From: CALXVA01 sp944392465
GTDB lineage: Bacteria > Bacillota > Clostridia > TANB77 > CAG-508
Direction: 5' to 3'
DNA length: 64,000 nt
Assembly (NCBI GenBank): GCA_963931155.1
Contig: OZ006978.1
Coordinates: 558,001 to 622,000 of the forward strand
Shown: positions 52,488 to 62,106 of the stretch, piece after piece
How the letters are laid out: each line of letters starts with the position of its first letter
Position numbering within the stretch: the first letter of the stretch is position 1
Position numbers and translations under genes: made by a program
Notes under the pieces: model-generated
The model's database searches: none
What the model saw: only the letters and a program-made list of their open reading frames with translations
What the model was told of the DNA's origin: nothing

Positions 52488-54352
52488 GGGTTACGTTTTG
52501 TTCTTTGGAATATATAGTCTCTTAAATCATCTTTTAATGTTGATTTAATTGTAGACCAATCACGTATTCCATCTTCTTCAAATCCTCTTACTTCTTCTTT
52601 TATTACTTTCTTCACATCATCCATTAAAGTTTCTGATTCTCTTACATAAACAAATCCTCTTGATACTACATCTGGACCAGATACGATTTCTCCTGTGCTT
52701 CCATCCATTGTCATTACAATTACTATTAATCCATCTTGTGATAAATGTTGTCTATCACGTAGTACTATATTTCCAACATCTCCTACTCCAAGTCCGTCTA
52801 CTAAAATTTTTCCGCAAGGCACTGATGTTGTTATTTTTGCTTCTTTTTTATTTAATTCTAATGTTTTACCATTTTCTAATATAAATATATTTTCTGTTGG
52901 TATTCCCATTGTTTTTCCTGTTTCAGCATGTGCTCTTAATTGTCTATATTCACCATGTACTGGTATAAAATATTTTGGTTTTGCTAAAGCTAATATTAAT
53001 TTTTGCTCTTCTTGGCAAGCATGTCCTGAAACGTGAACATTTTCTAATGCACTATATATAACTTCTGCACCGATTTGCATTAATGCATTTATTACATTTG
53101 ATACTAATTTTTCGTTTCCTGGTATTGGTGTAGCAGAAATTATTACCATATCATTTGGTGTAATAACTACTTTTTTATGTTCTCCTGCTGCCATTCTGGT
53201 TAAGGCTGACATTGTTTCTCCTTGACTTCCTGTAGTTATTATTACTAATTGATCATCTGTATAATTTTTTATCATGTCTATATCTATAAACATATTTTCA
53301 GGAGCATCTATATAGCCTATTTCTCTTGCAGTATTAATCATGTTTATCATGCTTCTTCCACAAACAGCAATTTTTCTACCATATTTTTTCGCAGAATTTA
53401 CAATTTGTTGTACTCTGTGAACATTTGATGCAAAAGTTGCTACCACTATTCTTTTTCTATTATTTAAAAACAATTTATCAAATACATCTCCAATTGTTCT
53501 TTCAGACATTGTAAATCCTTTTCTTTCTGAGTTTGTACTATCTGACATTAAAGCAAGGATTCCTTTATTTCCAAGTTCTGCTATTCTACCCAAATCCATT
53601 ATTTTGTCATCTATTGGTGTAAAGTCTACTTTAAAGTCTCCAGTGTGCAATACAACTCCTACTGGTGTATGGATTGCAAGCATTACTGAATCTGGAATAC
53701 TATGACTGCTTCTTATAAATTCTACTTTTATATTTCCAAAATTAATTGTTTGTCCTTGTTCTACTGTTACTAATTTTGCTGATGAAAGTAATTTATGTTC
53801 TTCTAATTTATTTTTTATTAATCCAATAGTTAATCTAGTAGCATATATTGGTATATTTATTTGTTTTAATACATATGGTATTGCTCCTATATGGTCTTCA
53901 TGTCCATGTGTTACTACTAAACCTTTTATTTTTTCTTTGTTTTTCTCTAAATAAGTTACATCTGGTATTACTAAATCAACACCTAACATATCATCTTCTG
54001 GAAATTCTAGTCCACAGTCTACTAATACTATTTCATCACCATATTCAAATACTGTTATATTTTTTCCTATTTCATCTAATCCACCTAATGGAATTATTTT
54101 TAAATTTTCTTTTTTGAACTCAAATTTTGGTGTATTTCTTTTTCTATTTATTTCTCTTCGTTCTATGTTTTCTTTAATAGTTTTTCCTTCACTCTTATTT
54201 TCTCTTTTTGTTATTTTCTTTCCTTCATTTAAAGTTTCTTTTTTAGTTTGGTTTGTACTCTCCTTTTTGTTTACATTTCTTGTATTTCTTCTTTTAATTG
54301 GCTTTTCCGCCTTATTTAATGCAGTTTTCTCCATTGTTTGATTTTTGTCCAT
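52457..54352 (-). CDS. rnj: Ribonuclease J
   Basis: Metallo-beta-lactamase/beta-CASP RNase for mRNA decay and rRNA maturation. 631 residues. The first ~85 are a Lys/Arg/Asn-rich tail not found in short RNase J proteins. Core: GGLDEIGKNITVFEY, VTHGHEDHIGAIPYV (metal site), beta-CASP motifs (TGSQGETMSALTRMA, VHVSGHA), end RTKRNPMILPIIMEV. The prophage uses its 3' end as attachment site. No CGG codons in frame. Confidence 0.95.
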   Translation of the reverse strand: MDKNQTMEKTALNKAEKPIKRRNTRNVNKKESTNQTKKETLNEGKKITKRENKSEGKTIKENIERREINRKRNTPKFEFKKENLKIIPLGGLDEIGKNITVFEYGDEIVLVDCGLEFPEDDMLGVDLVIPDVTYLEKNKEKIKGLVVTHGHEDHIGAIPYVLKQINIPIYATRLTIGLIKNKLEEHKLLSSAKLVTVEQGQTINFGNIKVEFIRSSHSIPDSVMLAIHTPVGVVLHTGDFKVDFTPIDDKIMDLGRIAELGNKGILALMSDSTNSERKGFTMSERTIGDVFDKLFLNNRKRIVVATFASNVHRVQQIVNSAKKYGRKIAVCGRSMINMINTAREIGYIDAPENMFIDIDMIKNYTDDQLVIITTGSQGETMSALTRMAAGEHKKVVITPNDMVIISATPIPGNEKLVSNVINALMQIGAEVIYSALENVHVSGHACQEEQKLILALAKPKYFIPVHGEYRQLRAHAETGKTMGIPTENIFILENGKTLELNKKEAKITTSVPCGKILVDGLGVGDVGNIVLRDRQHLSQDGLIVIVMTMDGSTGEIVSGPDVVSRGFVYVRESETLMDDVKKVIKEEVRGFEEDGIRDWSTIKSTLKDDLRDYIFQRTKRNPMILPIIMEV

Positions 54353-54703
54353 TAATTTAATCTCTTCCTTTCTCTTCTTATATTATTTATTAATTTATAT
54401 ATTATATACAAAATATACAAATAAAAAGTAGTTTATAATATCATAAACTACTTTCACGTACAAAAAACACTAATAGACACACCTATATTATTGTTTTTAA
54501 TTAGATATTAAGAAAATGCTTAATTTTAATTTCCGCACTTTAAGCATTTCTATACTTTTTATAACTATTTTTATCCGCTCAATAATTTACAATATTATTT
54601 TTTATTAATTATCTATCTTATAAATACTATATAAATCTCTTCTTTACCTTGTTTTGGTAACAACTGTAAATTATTATACTATTTTTTATTAGTTTTGTCA
54701 AAT
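54353..54703. other. Intergenic region with two hairpins
   Basis: No gene. AAAGTAGTTTAT pairs with ATAAACTACTTT (54427-54454) and AAATGCTTAA with TTAAGCATTT (54511-54549). One may end the ROK transcript; a promoter for rnj is likely here but none is convincing by eye. Confidence 0.5.
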
Positions 54704-55585
54704 TTATAATACTGCTCCTATAATTCCAGCATCATTTTTTAGCTCTGCTAATAAAATTTTAGGTATATTGTTTTTATCAAACACATACTTCCTATTATTC
54801 ATTTCTACAACCAATTTCTCATAAAATATATCTCTAAAGAATACAAAACTACCGCCTAAACAAATTGCTTCAGGATTAAATATATCAATTATATTAGATA
54901 ATCCAACTATCATATTTTCTATATATTCATCTATTATTTGTTTTACTTTTTCATTATTTTTCTCTTTTTGTATGATCTCTAATAATTCTTGAGGAGAACA
55001 ATTTTCCATATCTAAAACATCTCTTATTCTTTCCTTAAATCTTTTTATAGAACAATATGTTTCAAAACATCCTCTTTTCCCACAATTGCATTTTATTCCA
55101 TCTTTGTTTATTATCATATGACCTAACTCAAATCCAGTATTTCTATTATTAATTAATAATTTGTTATTTAAAAATACTGCTGAGCCTATTCCTGTTCCTA
55201 AGCATAAAAATACTGCATCATTATATTCTTTTAATGCTCCATATTGCTTTTCTGCTAACCCTGCTGATTTTGAATCATTTTTTAGCTTTACTACTATATT
55301 TGAATATTTGCTAATCAAATTGTTAAAATCTAATTTATCTATTCCTAAATTTACAAGATTTAGAGCTATACCGTTTTTAAGAATTCCCGGAGTTACAATT
55401 CCTATGAAATTCACATCATTTTCTTGTATTAGCTCGTCTATGGTTCTTTCTATATAATTTATTAAATTCTTTTTAGTTTGCTCATCATAAGTTATATCTT
55501 TTTCTATTTTTTTTATTATTTGATTTTCATCATTTAATAGTCCTATTCCTATATGGCTTCCACCAATATCTATTCCTATTTTCAT
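54704..55585 (-). CDS. ROK-family sugar kinase
   Basis: 293 residues. ATP site IGIDIGGSHIGIGLL at the start, LGTGIGSAVFLN near 132, zinc motif CNCGKRGCFETYC near 165, and IFNPEAICLGGSF. Phosphorylates glucose or a related sugar; GlcK-like. Not a repressor, as no HTH is present. Confidence 0.88.
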   Translation of the reverse strand: MKIGIDIGGSHIGIGLLNDENQIIKKIEKDITYDEQTKKNLINYIERTIDELIQENDVNFIGIVTPGILKNGIALNLVNLGIDKLDFNNLISKYSNIVVKLKNDSKSAGLAEKQYGALKEYNDAVFLCLGTGIGSAVFLNNKLLINNRNTGFELGHMIINKDGIKCNCGKRGCFETYCSIKRFKERIRDVLDMENCSPQELLEIIQKEKNNEKVKQIIDEYIENMIVGLSNIIDIFNPEAICLGGSFVFFRDIFYEKLVVEMNNRKYVFDKNNIPKILLAELKNDAGIIGAVL

Positions 55586-55621
55586 GATTTTTTCACTCCT
55601 TATTTTATGTTTTTGTCAACA

Positions 55622-55671
55622 AAAAAACTATTCAAGCAGATTATATCATACTAATCTATTTTTGAATAGTT
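55622..55671 (-). terminator. Terminator of the pilus operon
   Basis: AAAACTATTCAA/TTGAATAGTTTT (12 bp) with an inner AGATTA/TAATCT stem, followed by TTTTTTT on the minus strand, just after the prepilin-peptidase-like gene. Confidence 0.8.
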
Positions 55672-55679
55672 TTAAATTT

Positions 55680-56402
55680 TTATAGATAAAACATTGTAAA
55701 ATTTGTAATAAATAATGCCATTATATTGGCAACACCCATATAAAAACCTATTGGTATTTTTGAATTTTCTACTTTAATGCCCTTTACATACTTACTATTT
55801 TTCTTTCTTTTCATAATACTATTTAAAATTAATTGAATTGCTATTGCGACAAGTGTAATTATAACGGTATATATGTATACAGCCTCATATGTATATAATA
55901 TTATAAAAATTGAAAGCATTAAAATATCTATTGTATAACTATCTTTTCCTTTTCTTTTTAGATATATAACACTAAATAAGACAAGGAAACAGGCCAAAAC
56001 AAGGTATATAACATATCTATAAACACTAATGTCTAGTGGTCTTTCTGCTATGTACAAATAAATCATATATGCTGTAACACAAATATATCCTATAATTAGT
56101 AGAGATTTATCTACCATTATTTTTTTCTTATCTATACCAGCTATTGCTAATAATATTGTTAAATATATTACACCGACAATAAAATATATAAATATAGAAA
56201 TTGGGCTTGTAATTAAGCTTAATTTAATTGATGAAGCAAACAAAATAAATATTATTCCGGTAAGTAGTTCTATTAACAATTTTGCAAAATCTATCTTTTT
56301 ATTAGCTTGTTTAGCAGGTTGCTTTCCATTTACAAATATTGCTATAAAATTTCCACATAAAGCACCTATAACAAATATTAAAATATATAATATATAATTC
56401 AT
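55680..56402 (-). CDS. Prepilin peptidase-like membrane protein
   Basis: 240 residues, about eight helices. N-terminus IFVIGALCGNFIA and the first aspartate in AIAGIDKKKIMVDKS, second near GKDSYTIDI, and a final KIPIGFYMGVANI, in the order of A24 peptidases (G.F, ID..IPD, GxGD, IPFGP). The N-terminal zinc domain is missing and the GxGD motif is weak. Last gene of the pilus operon. Confidence 0.6.
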   Translation of the reverse strand: MNYILYILIFVIGALCGNFIAIFVNGKQPAKQANKKIDFAKLLIELLTGIIFILFASSIKLSLITSPISIFIYFIVGVIYLTILLAIAGIDKKKIMVDKSLLIIGYICVTAYMIYLYIAERPLDISVYRYVIYLVLACFLVLFSVIYLKRKGKDSYTIDILMLSIFIILYTYEAVYIYTVIITLVAIAIQLILNSIMKRKKNSKYVKGIKVENSKIPIGFYMGVANIMALFITNFTMFYL

Positions 56403-56494
56403 ATAATTACCCCTTAATTTAAAACAGAGGATATACTTAAATAATATTCAAAATTAATAAAGCATACCCTCTTCTATTTTAAAATAATTTTATA

Positions 56495-56815
56495 TTATTG
56501 TACATTTTCTACTACTTCATTTACATCATTAAGTACATTTGCTTGGTTTTCATCTAGCTGATTTGTTGTCTCTGTTACAGTTTCTTGTTGTGCTGAAACA
56601 TTTGCTTCAATTTGTTGTAATCTAACTTCTGTTTCATTCATAAAAGTGTCTATTTTGTAATCTGTATTTGCTGCATAGCTTTCATAATCATTTGATGATG
56701 ATCCCCAACCATTATTTCCAAAAGCAAATGATATTGCTACTGTAACAATTACAATTAATAAAACAATTATTACAACTAATGCAACTAATGTAACACCTTT
56801 TTGATTGTTTAGCAT
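56495..56815 (-). CDS. Type IV prepilin-like protein
   Basis: 106 residues. Leader NNQKG then VTLVALVVIIVLLIVIVTVAISF, the class-III-like pilin N-terminus cut after Gly; no Glu5. The rest is hydrophilic. It fits the minor pilin of the cluster. Confidence 0.75.
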   Translation of the reverse strand: MLNNQKGVTLVALVVIIVLLIVIVTVAISFAFGNNGWGSSSNDYESYAANTDYKIDTFMNETEVRLQQIEANVSAQQETVTETTNQLDENQANVLNDVNEVVENVQ

Positions 56816-56927
56816 TCTTCTTCCTCCTTATATAAAATTTTGCATATATCTTATATATAATATAAAAATATATTCTAGTATTAGAAAGGAATTAAATCTT
56901 TCGTTTGACTCCTTTTTTACTTAAATT

Positions 56928-57329
56928 TTATTTTAAACTACTTTTATCATTTGTAGAATAATCGCTTTTTTCATTTTTATTATTACTTTGATTTTTATTT
57001 GTATTCTGTATATTGGTACTATTGCTTGTAGTAGTATTGGTATTTTCTTCTAAAGCAAATGGATCTGTTTTTCCTTCAGTATAATTTGCTTTTTGCTTGT
57101 ATATATTTAAGTCAGAATCTGTAACTTCATATGTTTTTTCAGTTTTAATTGATTCTGCTGTTAAATCATCTATTTCATTTTGAACTTCAGCTGGTGTTTC
57201 GTATGCTTCTTTTGTTGGTATTGTAACACCTATTGGTATATAATCATAAAAAATTATACCAAATACTAAAAGTATAGCTACACTTAAAAGTAATATTATA
57301 CAAATTTCTTTTATTACTGTTTTTAGCAT
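56928..57329 (-). CDS. PilP-like pilus assembly protein
   Basis: 133 residues, one N-terminal transmembrane helix and a Thr/Ser/Asn-rich end; TEGKTDPFALEEN resembles the RDPF motif of PilP. Follows the PilO-like gene. Confidence 0.5.
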   Translation of the reverse strand: MLKTVIKEICIILLLSVAILLVFGIIFYDYIPIGVTIPTKEAYETPAEVQNEIDDLTAESIKTEKTYEVTDSDLNIYKQKANYTEGKTDPFALEENTNTTTSNSTNIQNTNKNQSNNKNEKSDYSTNDKSSLK

Positions 57330-57354
57330 ATTAACCTCACCTTCTTAGTTTTAA

Positions 57355-58020
57355 CTAATCTTCTAACATGTTTTCTTCTAACATATTATCCATTACATTT
57401 TCCATAGAGTCATTATTAGTTTGGCTTGTCTCATCCAATTTGATTTTTACACCATTTACATTAAATGTTGCTTTTAAGTTTCCATCGTTTTCTTCACTTG
57501 GTATCATTTTAAAACTATTTATTACAAAATCAAGTTCATTATCATTTTCCAAAGCTGATATAAAATCTATAATACCTACATATTTTCCTGTAACAGTAAA
57601 TGCTAAATTTTTAATTTCTGAATCTTCATTGTCTGTTGCCATTATGTCCATTCTCATTTTTACACCTTCTTGTCTAGCATAACCTCCTATTTTTAAATAT
57701 AAATATTCAGCATTATACGATTCTTCAATAGTAGCTTCTGATAATTCTGTTTCAGTACTAATATTTGCCACTCTAAAATAATTTTCTTTATTTGCTAATA
57801 ATGTACCTACACTTGTTAAAACTTCTTGTTTTTTATTAGGCAATTCTTGTGCCACCTTATAATTTGCTTCATCTGCTTTTTGTTTAAGTGTAATGCTTAA
57901 TTCTGATATTTGCTTTGTACCCAAAATTTTAAATTGGCCTATAGAGACTCCTTGGAATACGATGAAATATGCTAAAATAATTAATACTATAATTAATATC
58001 GAAATTAAAACTTTTCTCAT
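57355..58020 (-). CDS. PilO-like pilus assembly protein
   Basis: 221 residues: N-terminal helix (LISILIIVLIILAYFIVFQGV), coiled coil, then a beta domain (KYVGIIDFISALENDNELDFVINSFKM) as in PilO. It overlaps the PilMN stop by four bases. Confidence 0.7.
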   Translation of the reverse strand: MRKVLISILIIVLIILAYFIVFQGVSIGQFKILGTKQISELSITLKQKADEANYKVAQELPNKKQEVLTSVGTLLANKENYFRVANISTETELSEATIEESYNAEYLYLKIGGYARQEGVKMRMDIMATDNEDSEIKNLAFTVTGKYVGIIDFISALENDNELDFVINSFKMIPSEENDGNLKATFNVNGVKIKLDETSQTNNDSMENVMDNMLEENMLED

Positions 58021-59660
58021 AGCAAATCCCCCTCTATTACCATTTCTACAAAGCTATCTGTAGTGTCTTGTGAAGATACTACATTCGTTAAAATACCTTC
58101 TTCTTTTAATTTTACTTTAAAATAACCAAGTTCATCATAATATTCTGATTGAGCTTTTATAATAATATGCTTGCCATCATTATCTTCAGTATTTTCTATT
58201 GCGGTTATTTGTACATTTTCTGGTATAATTGACATGATATTTGTTAGAAGGTTAGGAATTTGTCCTTTTGAATCTAGATTTGTTTCAATTTTTTTGTTTA
58301 CATTGTTTAAATCATCAATCATATCATTGTACTCTGTTGCTTTTGCATTAATCTCATTTATATCACTGCTCGCCATAGCTATTTGACTATCTGAGTAATC
58401 AATTGAATCTTGTGCTTCTTGCAACTTATTATTTATTCTGCCATATATATAGAAAGAAAAAATCGAATACACAATAACAATTGCAATTATAAGCCCTGCA
58501 CCTCTAAGCATCCACTTTTCAGATTTTTCAAGCTTGCCAGACATATCCATATCCACTTGGACTTTTTTATGTGTTTTTTTAGATTTGCTAGAAGACTTTT
58601 CGTTGTTTACATTTTCTTTGCTAGGTTCTTTTTTCAAAATATCTGGAATTGGCATTGAAAATGTTTGTTTTTGAAAGTTAATTTCTTGCATTCCATATCC
58701 CAAATCTTGTAAAGCTAGAGCAAGTGCTGAATTAACTTCTATATAATCTTTAATATTTATCTTTGCCCTATCTTTTATAAAAAATGGTTTCAATATTTCA
58801 CATTTTTCTACTTGGAAAAATTCTTGGAAATATAAATCTATATTATTTACAACAGATAAAGTACCTGTAATATAGATTTTATCATATACTACTTTAGATT
58901 TAGCTATATATTTTTGTAAGTCTGTAACAACTTTATACAATGTTGGTATTATAAATTCCATATACTCATTGCCTTCATCTATAGTCTCTTTGCCTTCCAT
59001 TGTATAAATTGTAGAGTTCTTACATATCTCATATGCTTTTGAGTATGAATTTTCTTTTCCTGCAATCTTTTTTAAAATATTTGTTGGTCCTTGTTTGATT
59101 TTCTTCACATCATTTACTTTTTGATTGATTATGCTTGTTATTATAGTTTCATCATCCATATTAACTACAATCACATTCTCATTTGGCTTTGTTAAAATAA
59201 TATTAGCTATGCTAGTTCCAATTGGTGCAATTGATGAAACTTTTCCTGTTTCTACATTATCTAAAATATTATTAATATCAGATTTTAGTGCAGAAACATG
59301 CATTACTTTAAATGTATCTTTTCCATCTTCTTTGTACATACTATATCTAGATTCATAATCTTCACTAGATATTTTTTTCTTCTCACAAAAATTATCAAAA
59401 TTCTTCTCTATTTCAGCTTTTAAATCGTTTTTATTTAAAAGTGTAGAAACATTAAAATAATTGTAAACTTCATTTGTTAAGTTTATGCTTATTGGAATGT
59501 TTTCGCTTAAAGTCTCTGAAATAACTTGCTTGATTGCAACTTTAACATCTTCATAAAATTTTATACCAAAAGCATCCACTTTTAGTTCATCACGATTTTT
59601 TGTCACTTTAGCATATTTAATTAGATTTTTTTCAATACATAATCCTAAACTGCTAGACAT
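58017..59660 (-). CDS. PilM-PilN fusion pilus assembly protein
   Basis: 547 residues. Residues 1-330 are an actin-like PilM domain (LGLCIEKNLIKYAKV, VVNMDDETIITSIIN, KIYITGTLSVVNNI). After a Lys/Ser-rich linker comes a transmembrane helix (GLIIAIVIVYSIFSFYIYG, about 388) and a PilN domain (IPNLLTNIMSIIPENVQITAIENT). PilM and PilN are usually separate genes that bind each other, so a fusion makes sense. Confidence 0.82.
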   Translation of the reverse strand: MSSSLGLCIEKNLIKYAKVTKNRDELKVDAFGIKFYEDVKVAIKQVISETLSENIPISINLTNEVYNYFNVSTLLNKNDLKAEIEKNFDNFCEKKKISSEDYESRYSMYKEDGKDTFKVMHVSALKSDINNILDNVETGKVSSIAPIGTSIANIILTKPNENVIVVNMDDETIITSIINQKVNDVKKIKQGPTNILKKIAGKENSYSKAYEICKNSTIYTMEGKETIDEGNEYMEFIIPTLYKVVTDLQKYIAKSKVVYDKIYITGTLSVVNNIDLYFQEFFQVEKCEILKPFFIKDRAKINIKDYIEVNSALALALQDLGYGMQEINFQKQTFSMPIPDILKKEPSKENVNNEKSSSKSKKTHKKVQVDMDMSGKLEKSEKWMLRGAGLIIAIVIVYSIFSFYIYGRINNKLQEAQDSIDYSDSQIAMASSDINEINAKATEYNDMIDDLNNVNKKIETNLDSKGQIPNLLTNIMSIIPENVQITAIENTEDNDGKHIIIKAQSEYYDELGYFKVKLKEEGILTNVVSSQDTTDSFVEMVIEGDLL

Positions 59661-59777
59661 TTTCTTCTCCTTTGTTTCTTAATGATTTATTATTTATTTT
59701 TTCACGTCTTTTATAAATAATACTTCTACTTTTTTCCGCCCAATTTTATCATTTTATACCAATGATTTCTTGTTTAT

Positions 59778-59805
59778 ATTTTATCGTTTTTTCTTTAAAA
59801 GTCAA
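59778..59805 (-). promoter_or_regulatory. Promoter of the pilus operon
   Basis: Minus-strand TTGACT (59805-59800), 16 bases, TAAAAT (59783-59778). About 115 bases before pilM. Upstream are two TTGTAATATT direct repeats (59842-59863), a possible regulator site. Confidence 0.6.
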
Positions 59806-59936
59806 TATAAACCGTAGAGATTTAATATTACTGTAACACTATTGTAATATTTTTGTAATATTTTATTTTTTAGTAAATTAACTAGCAATTATCTTCATTT
59901 TCTGTGATAGAACAGTAAGAAAATTTACACCTTTAG

Positions 59937-60072
59937 AGAACAAAGCGACGCAGTCGCCCTTTGTTCTTGCCGATTTGAGTTTCCGACGTCAAGGCGGAAA
60001 TCTCAAAGGCAATAGCGATTATAGCCTTTTTATGTAATAGGAATTTCGGAGAAATTTCCTATTACATAAAAA
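59937..60072. repeat. 136-bp structured interspersed repeat, copy 2
   Basis: As copy 1 at 5599-5734 with a single change. It again lies directly behind a terminator, here that of uppP, in the same orientation relative to the gene. Confidence 0.85.
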
Positions 60073-60106
60073 AACAAGTGAAACTCTACGGGTCACTTGC
60101 TTTTTT
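60068..60106 (-). terminator. uppP terminator
   Basis: GCAAGTGA pairs with TCACTTGT on the minus strand around an eleven-base loop, then TTTTTTT. It merges with the repeat that follows. Confidence 0.8.
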
Positions 60107-60134
60107 AAAATTTTATATTATATATACTTGGTAT

Positions 60135-60986
60135 TTATACTAAATAGAAATATGCTAAAACAATTATACCTAAAATAATTCTATAGTATCCAAATATTTT
60201 AAAGTTGTGCTTTTTAATATAATTCATTAGGAATTTTATTACAAACATAGATATAACAAATGAAACTAACATTCCTATTAGCAAAATTATTATTTCTGCA
60301 CTAGTAAATGCTAAACCAAATTTTATTAGCTTAAGTAAACTTGCTCCTAACATTGTTGGAATAGCTAAATAGAAGGTAAATTCTGCTGCATTTGCTCTAG
60401 ATAATCCAATTAATAATCCACCTATTATTGTTGCTCCTGAACGTGATGTTCCTGGGAATATTGCAGCTAATAATTGAAATACTCCAATTATTAAAGCATC
60501 TTTATATGTAATTTCAGAATTTGTATTTTTAGCACTTTTTCTATTTTTATTCCAATTTTCAATGACTATAAAAGCAATACCAAAAACAATTAATGCAATT
60601 GCTATACATGTTGGATTATAAAATAAAGCTTCAAAAGTTTCATCAAATAATAGGCCTATAACTGCTGCAGGTATGCAAGCAACTAATATTTTTCCCCACA
60701 AATTCATTATGTTTTTATCAAGGATTGATAATATTCCTTTTTGTTTAATTGCTTTTTCCTTGTTTTTTGTAAATGGCCATATCTTTTTAAAATATATTAA
60801 AATTACAGCAAGTATTGCTCCAAACTGAATTACCACTTGAAACATAGACCAGAATTCTGGCGACACATTCTCAAATTTTAAAAATTGCTCTGCTAAAATC
60901 AAATGTCCTGTGCTACTAATTGGAAGCCATTCTGTGATTCCTTCTATAAATCCAAAAATAATTGATTTTAAAATGTCAAAAAACAT
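60135..60986 (-). CDS. uppP: Undecaprenyl-diphosphatase
   Basis: Recycles undecaprenyl pyrophosphate, the lipid carrier for cell-wall units. 283 residues, eight helices. Motifs GFIEGITEWLPISSTGHLIL near residue 12 and FPGTSRSGATIIGGLLIGLSR near 172 are the BacA family signatures. Confidence 0.95.
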   Translation of the reverse strand: MFFDILKSIIFGFIEGITEWLPISSTGHLILAEQFLKFENVSPEFWSMFQVVIQFGAILAVILIYFKKIWPFTKNKEKAIKQKGILSILDKNIMNLWGKILVACIPAAVIGLLFDETFEALFYNPTCIAIALIVFGIAFIVIENWNKNRKSAKNTNSEITYKDALIIGVFQLLAAIFPGTSRSGATIIGGLLIGLSRANAAEFTFYLAIPTMLGASLLKLIKFGLAFTSAEIIILLIGMLVSFVISMFVIKFLMNYIKKHNFKIFGYYRIILGIIVLAYFYLV

Positions 60987-61147
60987 CTCTCTCTTCCTTT
61001 CTTTTGTTTTGTTTTTTATTATACCATATTTTTATAGTTCTTTTCTTAATTTTATTTTAAAATTTTTTTACATTATATATTTTGTTCTAGATTTTCCATA
61101 ATATATAAACTTTATTATCATATATATTAAAGCTCTGAGTCGTTCAA

Positions 61148-62045
61148 CTAAATTATCTTATCTACGATTTCTTTTATATATCTTCCAGCAGCTTTTGGCA
61201 TTTCCTTTCCTGGTATTCCTAGTGCCACTATCAACTTTAAGTTTTTAGCTAAAACATATTCTTTATCTATTCCCCCTGGATTAGATGCTAATTCTATAAG
61301 TAATATGTCTTTATTAAATGAATCTATTTTTTTCGAATCAATAACCAAACTTGGTACTGTATTAATTAATATATCAAACTTATCTCCGAAACTTCTCTAG
61401 TTCTATATAATTTAAAGGAATATATCCCGCTTCTCTAATCCATGCTAAATCTGTTTCTTTTCTTGCAGTACAATATACTTTTGCTCCTAAATTTTTTAAC
61501 CTATTGCACAATATTTTTCCAATTCTTCCAAAACCACAAACCACTATATTGCTTTCATGAATTGTATCTTCTCTTTCTTTAAGTATAATTTTAATGGTTC
61601 CCTCTACTGTTGGTATAGAATTTAAAATATTAAATTCTTCATTTTTTAACAAATCTATATTATTTATTTTACCATTATAAAAATTATCTGGTATCTTCCC
61701 AGCTATAAAATTAATGTTATTCTCTTTTTGAGTTTTATTTAATAAATATGTAGAATAGTTAGATATTTTTTCTAGAAAATTTTCTAACTCTATTTTATTT
61801 TCAGAAAAAGGTGTGCTAATGTATTTATCATCTCTTGATAATGGCACTCCGCTTATAATATATCTTGATGCTGATAAGGCATCTTCAATATTTTTGCACA
61901 TTATAATATTATTGTCAAATTTTAATTGCATATTTTTATCAAAATATTTTTCTAGTCCATAAGTAAATACTTTGTATTTTTCTTTTGCATACATCTCTGC
62001 TAATCTTACAATCCTTAAATCTCCACCGATTATTGAAATTTCCAT
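61148..62045 (-). CDS. dpaA: Dipicolinate synthase subunit A, read through a CGG +1 site
   Basis: Makes the spore solute dipicolinic acid with DpaB. From ATG 62045 the frame gives an intact Rossmann part (VVCGFGRIGKILCNRLKNLGAKVYCTARKETDLAWIREAGYIPL) to LEKF, then CGG at 61388-61386 and a stop. Skipping C gives EKFGDKFDILINTVPSLVID and continues NPGGIDKEY, AKNLKLIVALGIPGKEMPKAAG to 61150. The total, about 298 residues, is the family length. Confidence 0.85.
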
Positions 62046-62093
62046 TAAAAAAATCACATCCTCATACAATATTTTATATATTATATGAGGATG
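62046..62093 (-). terminator. Terminator of the TPR gene overlapping the dpaA ribosome site
   Basis: CATCCTCATA and TATGAGGATG pair on the minus strand, then TGATTTTTTTA. The 3' arm holds GAGG, the likely dpaA ribosome site, so read-through transcripts would hide it. Confidence 0.6.
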
Positions 62094-62106
62094 AATTGGG
62101 TTTTAT

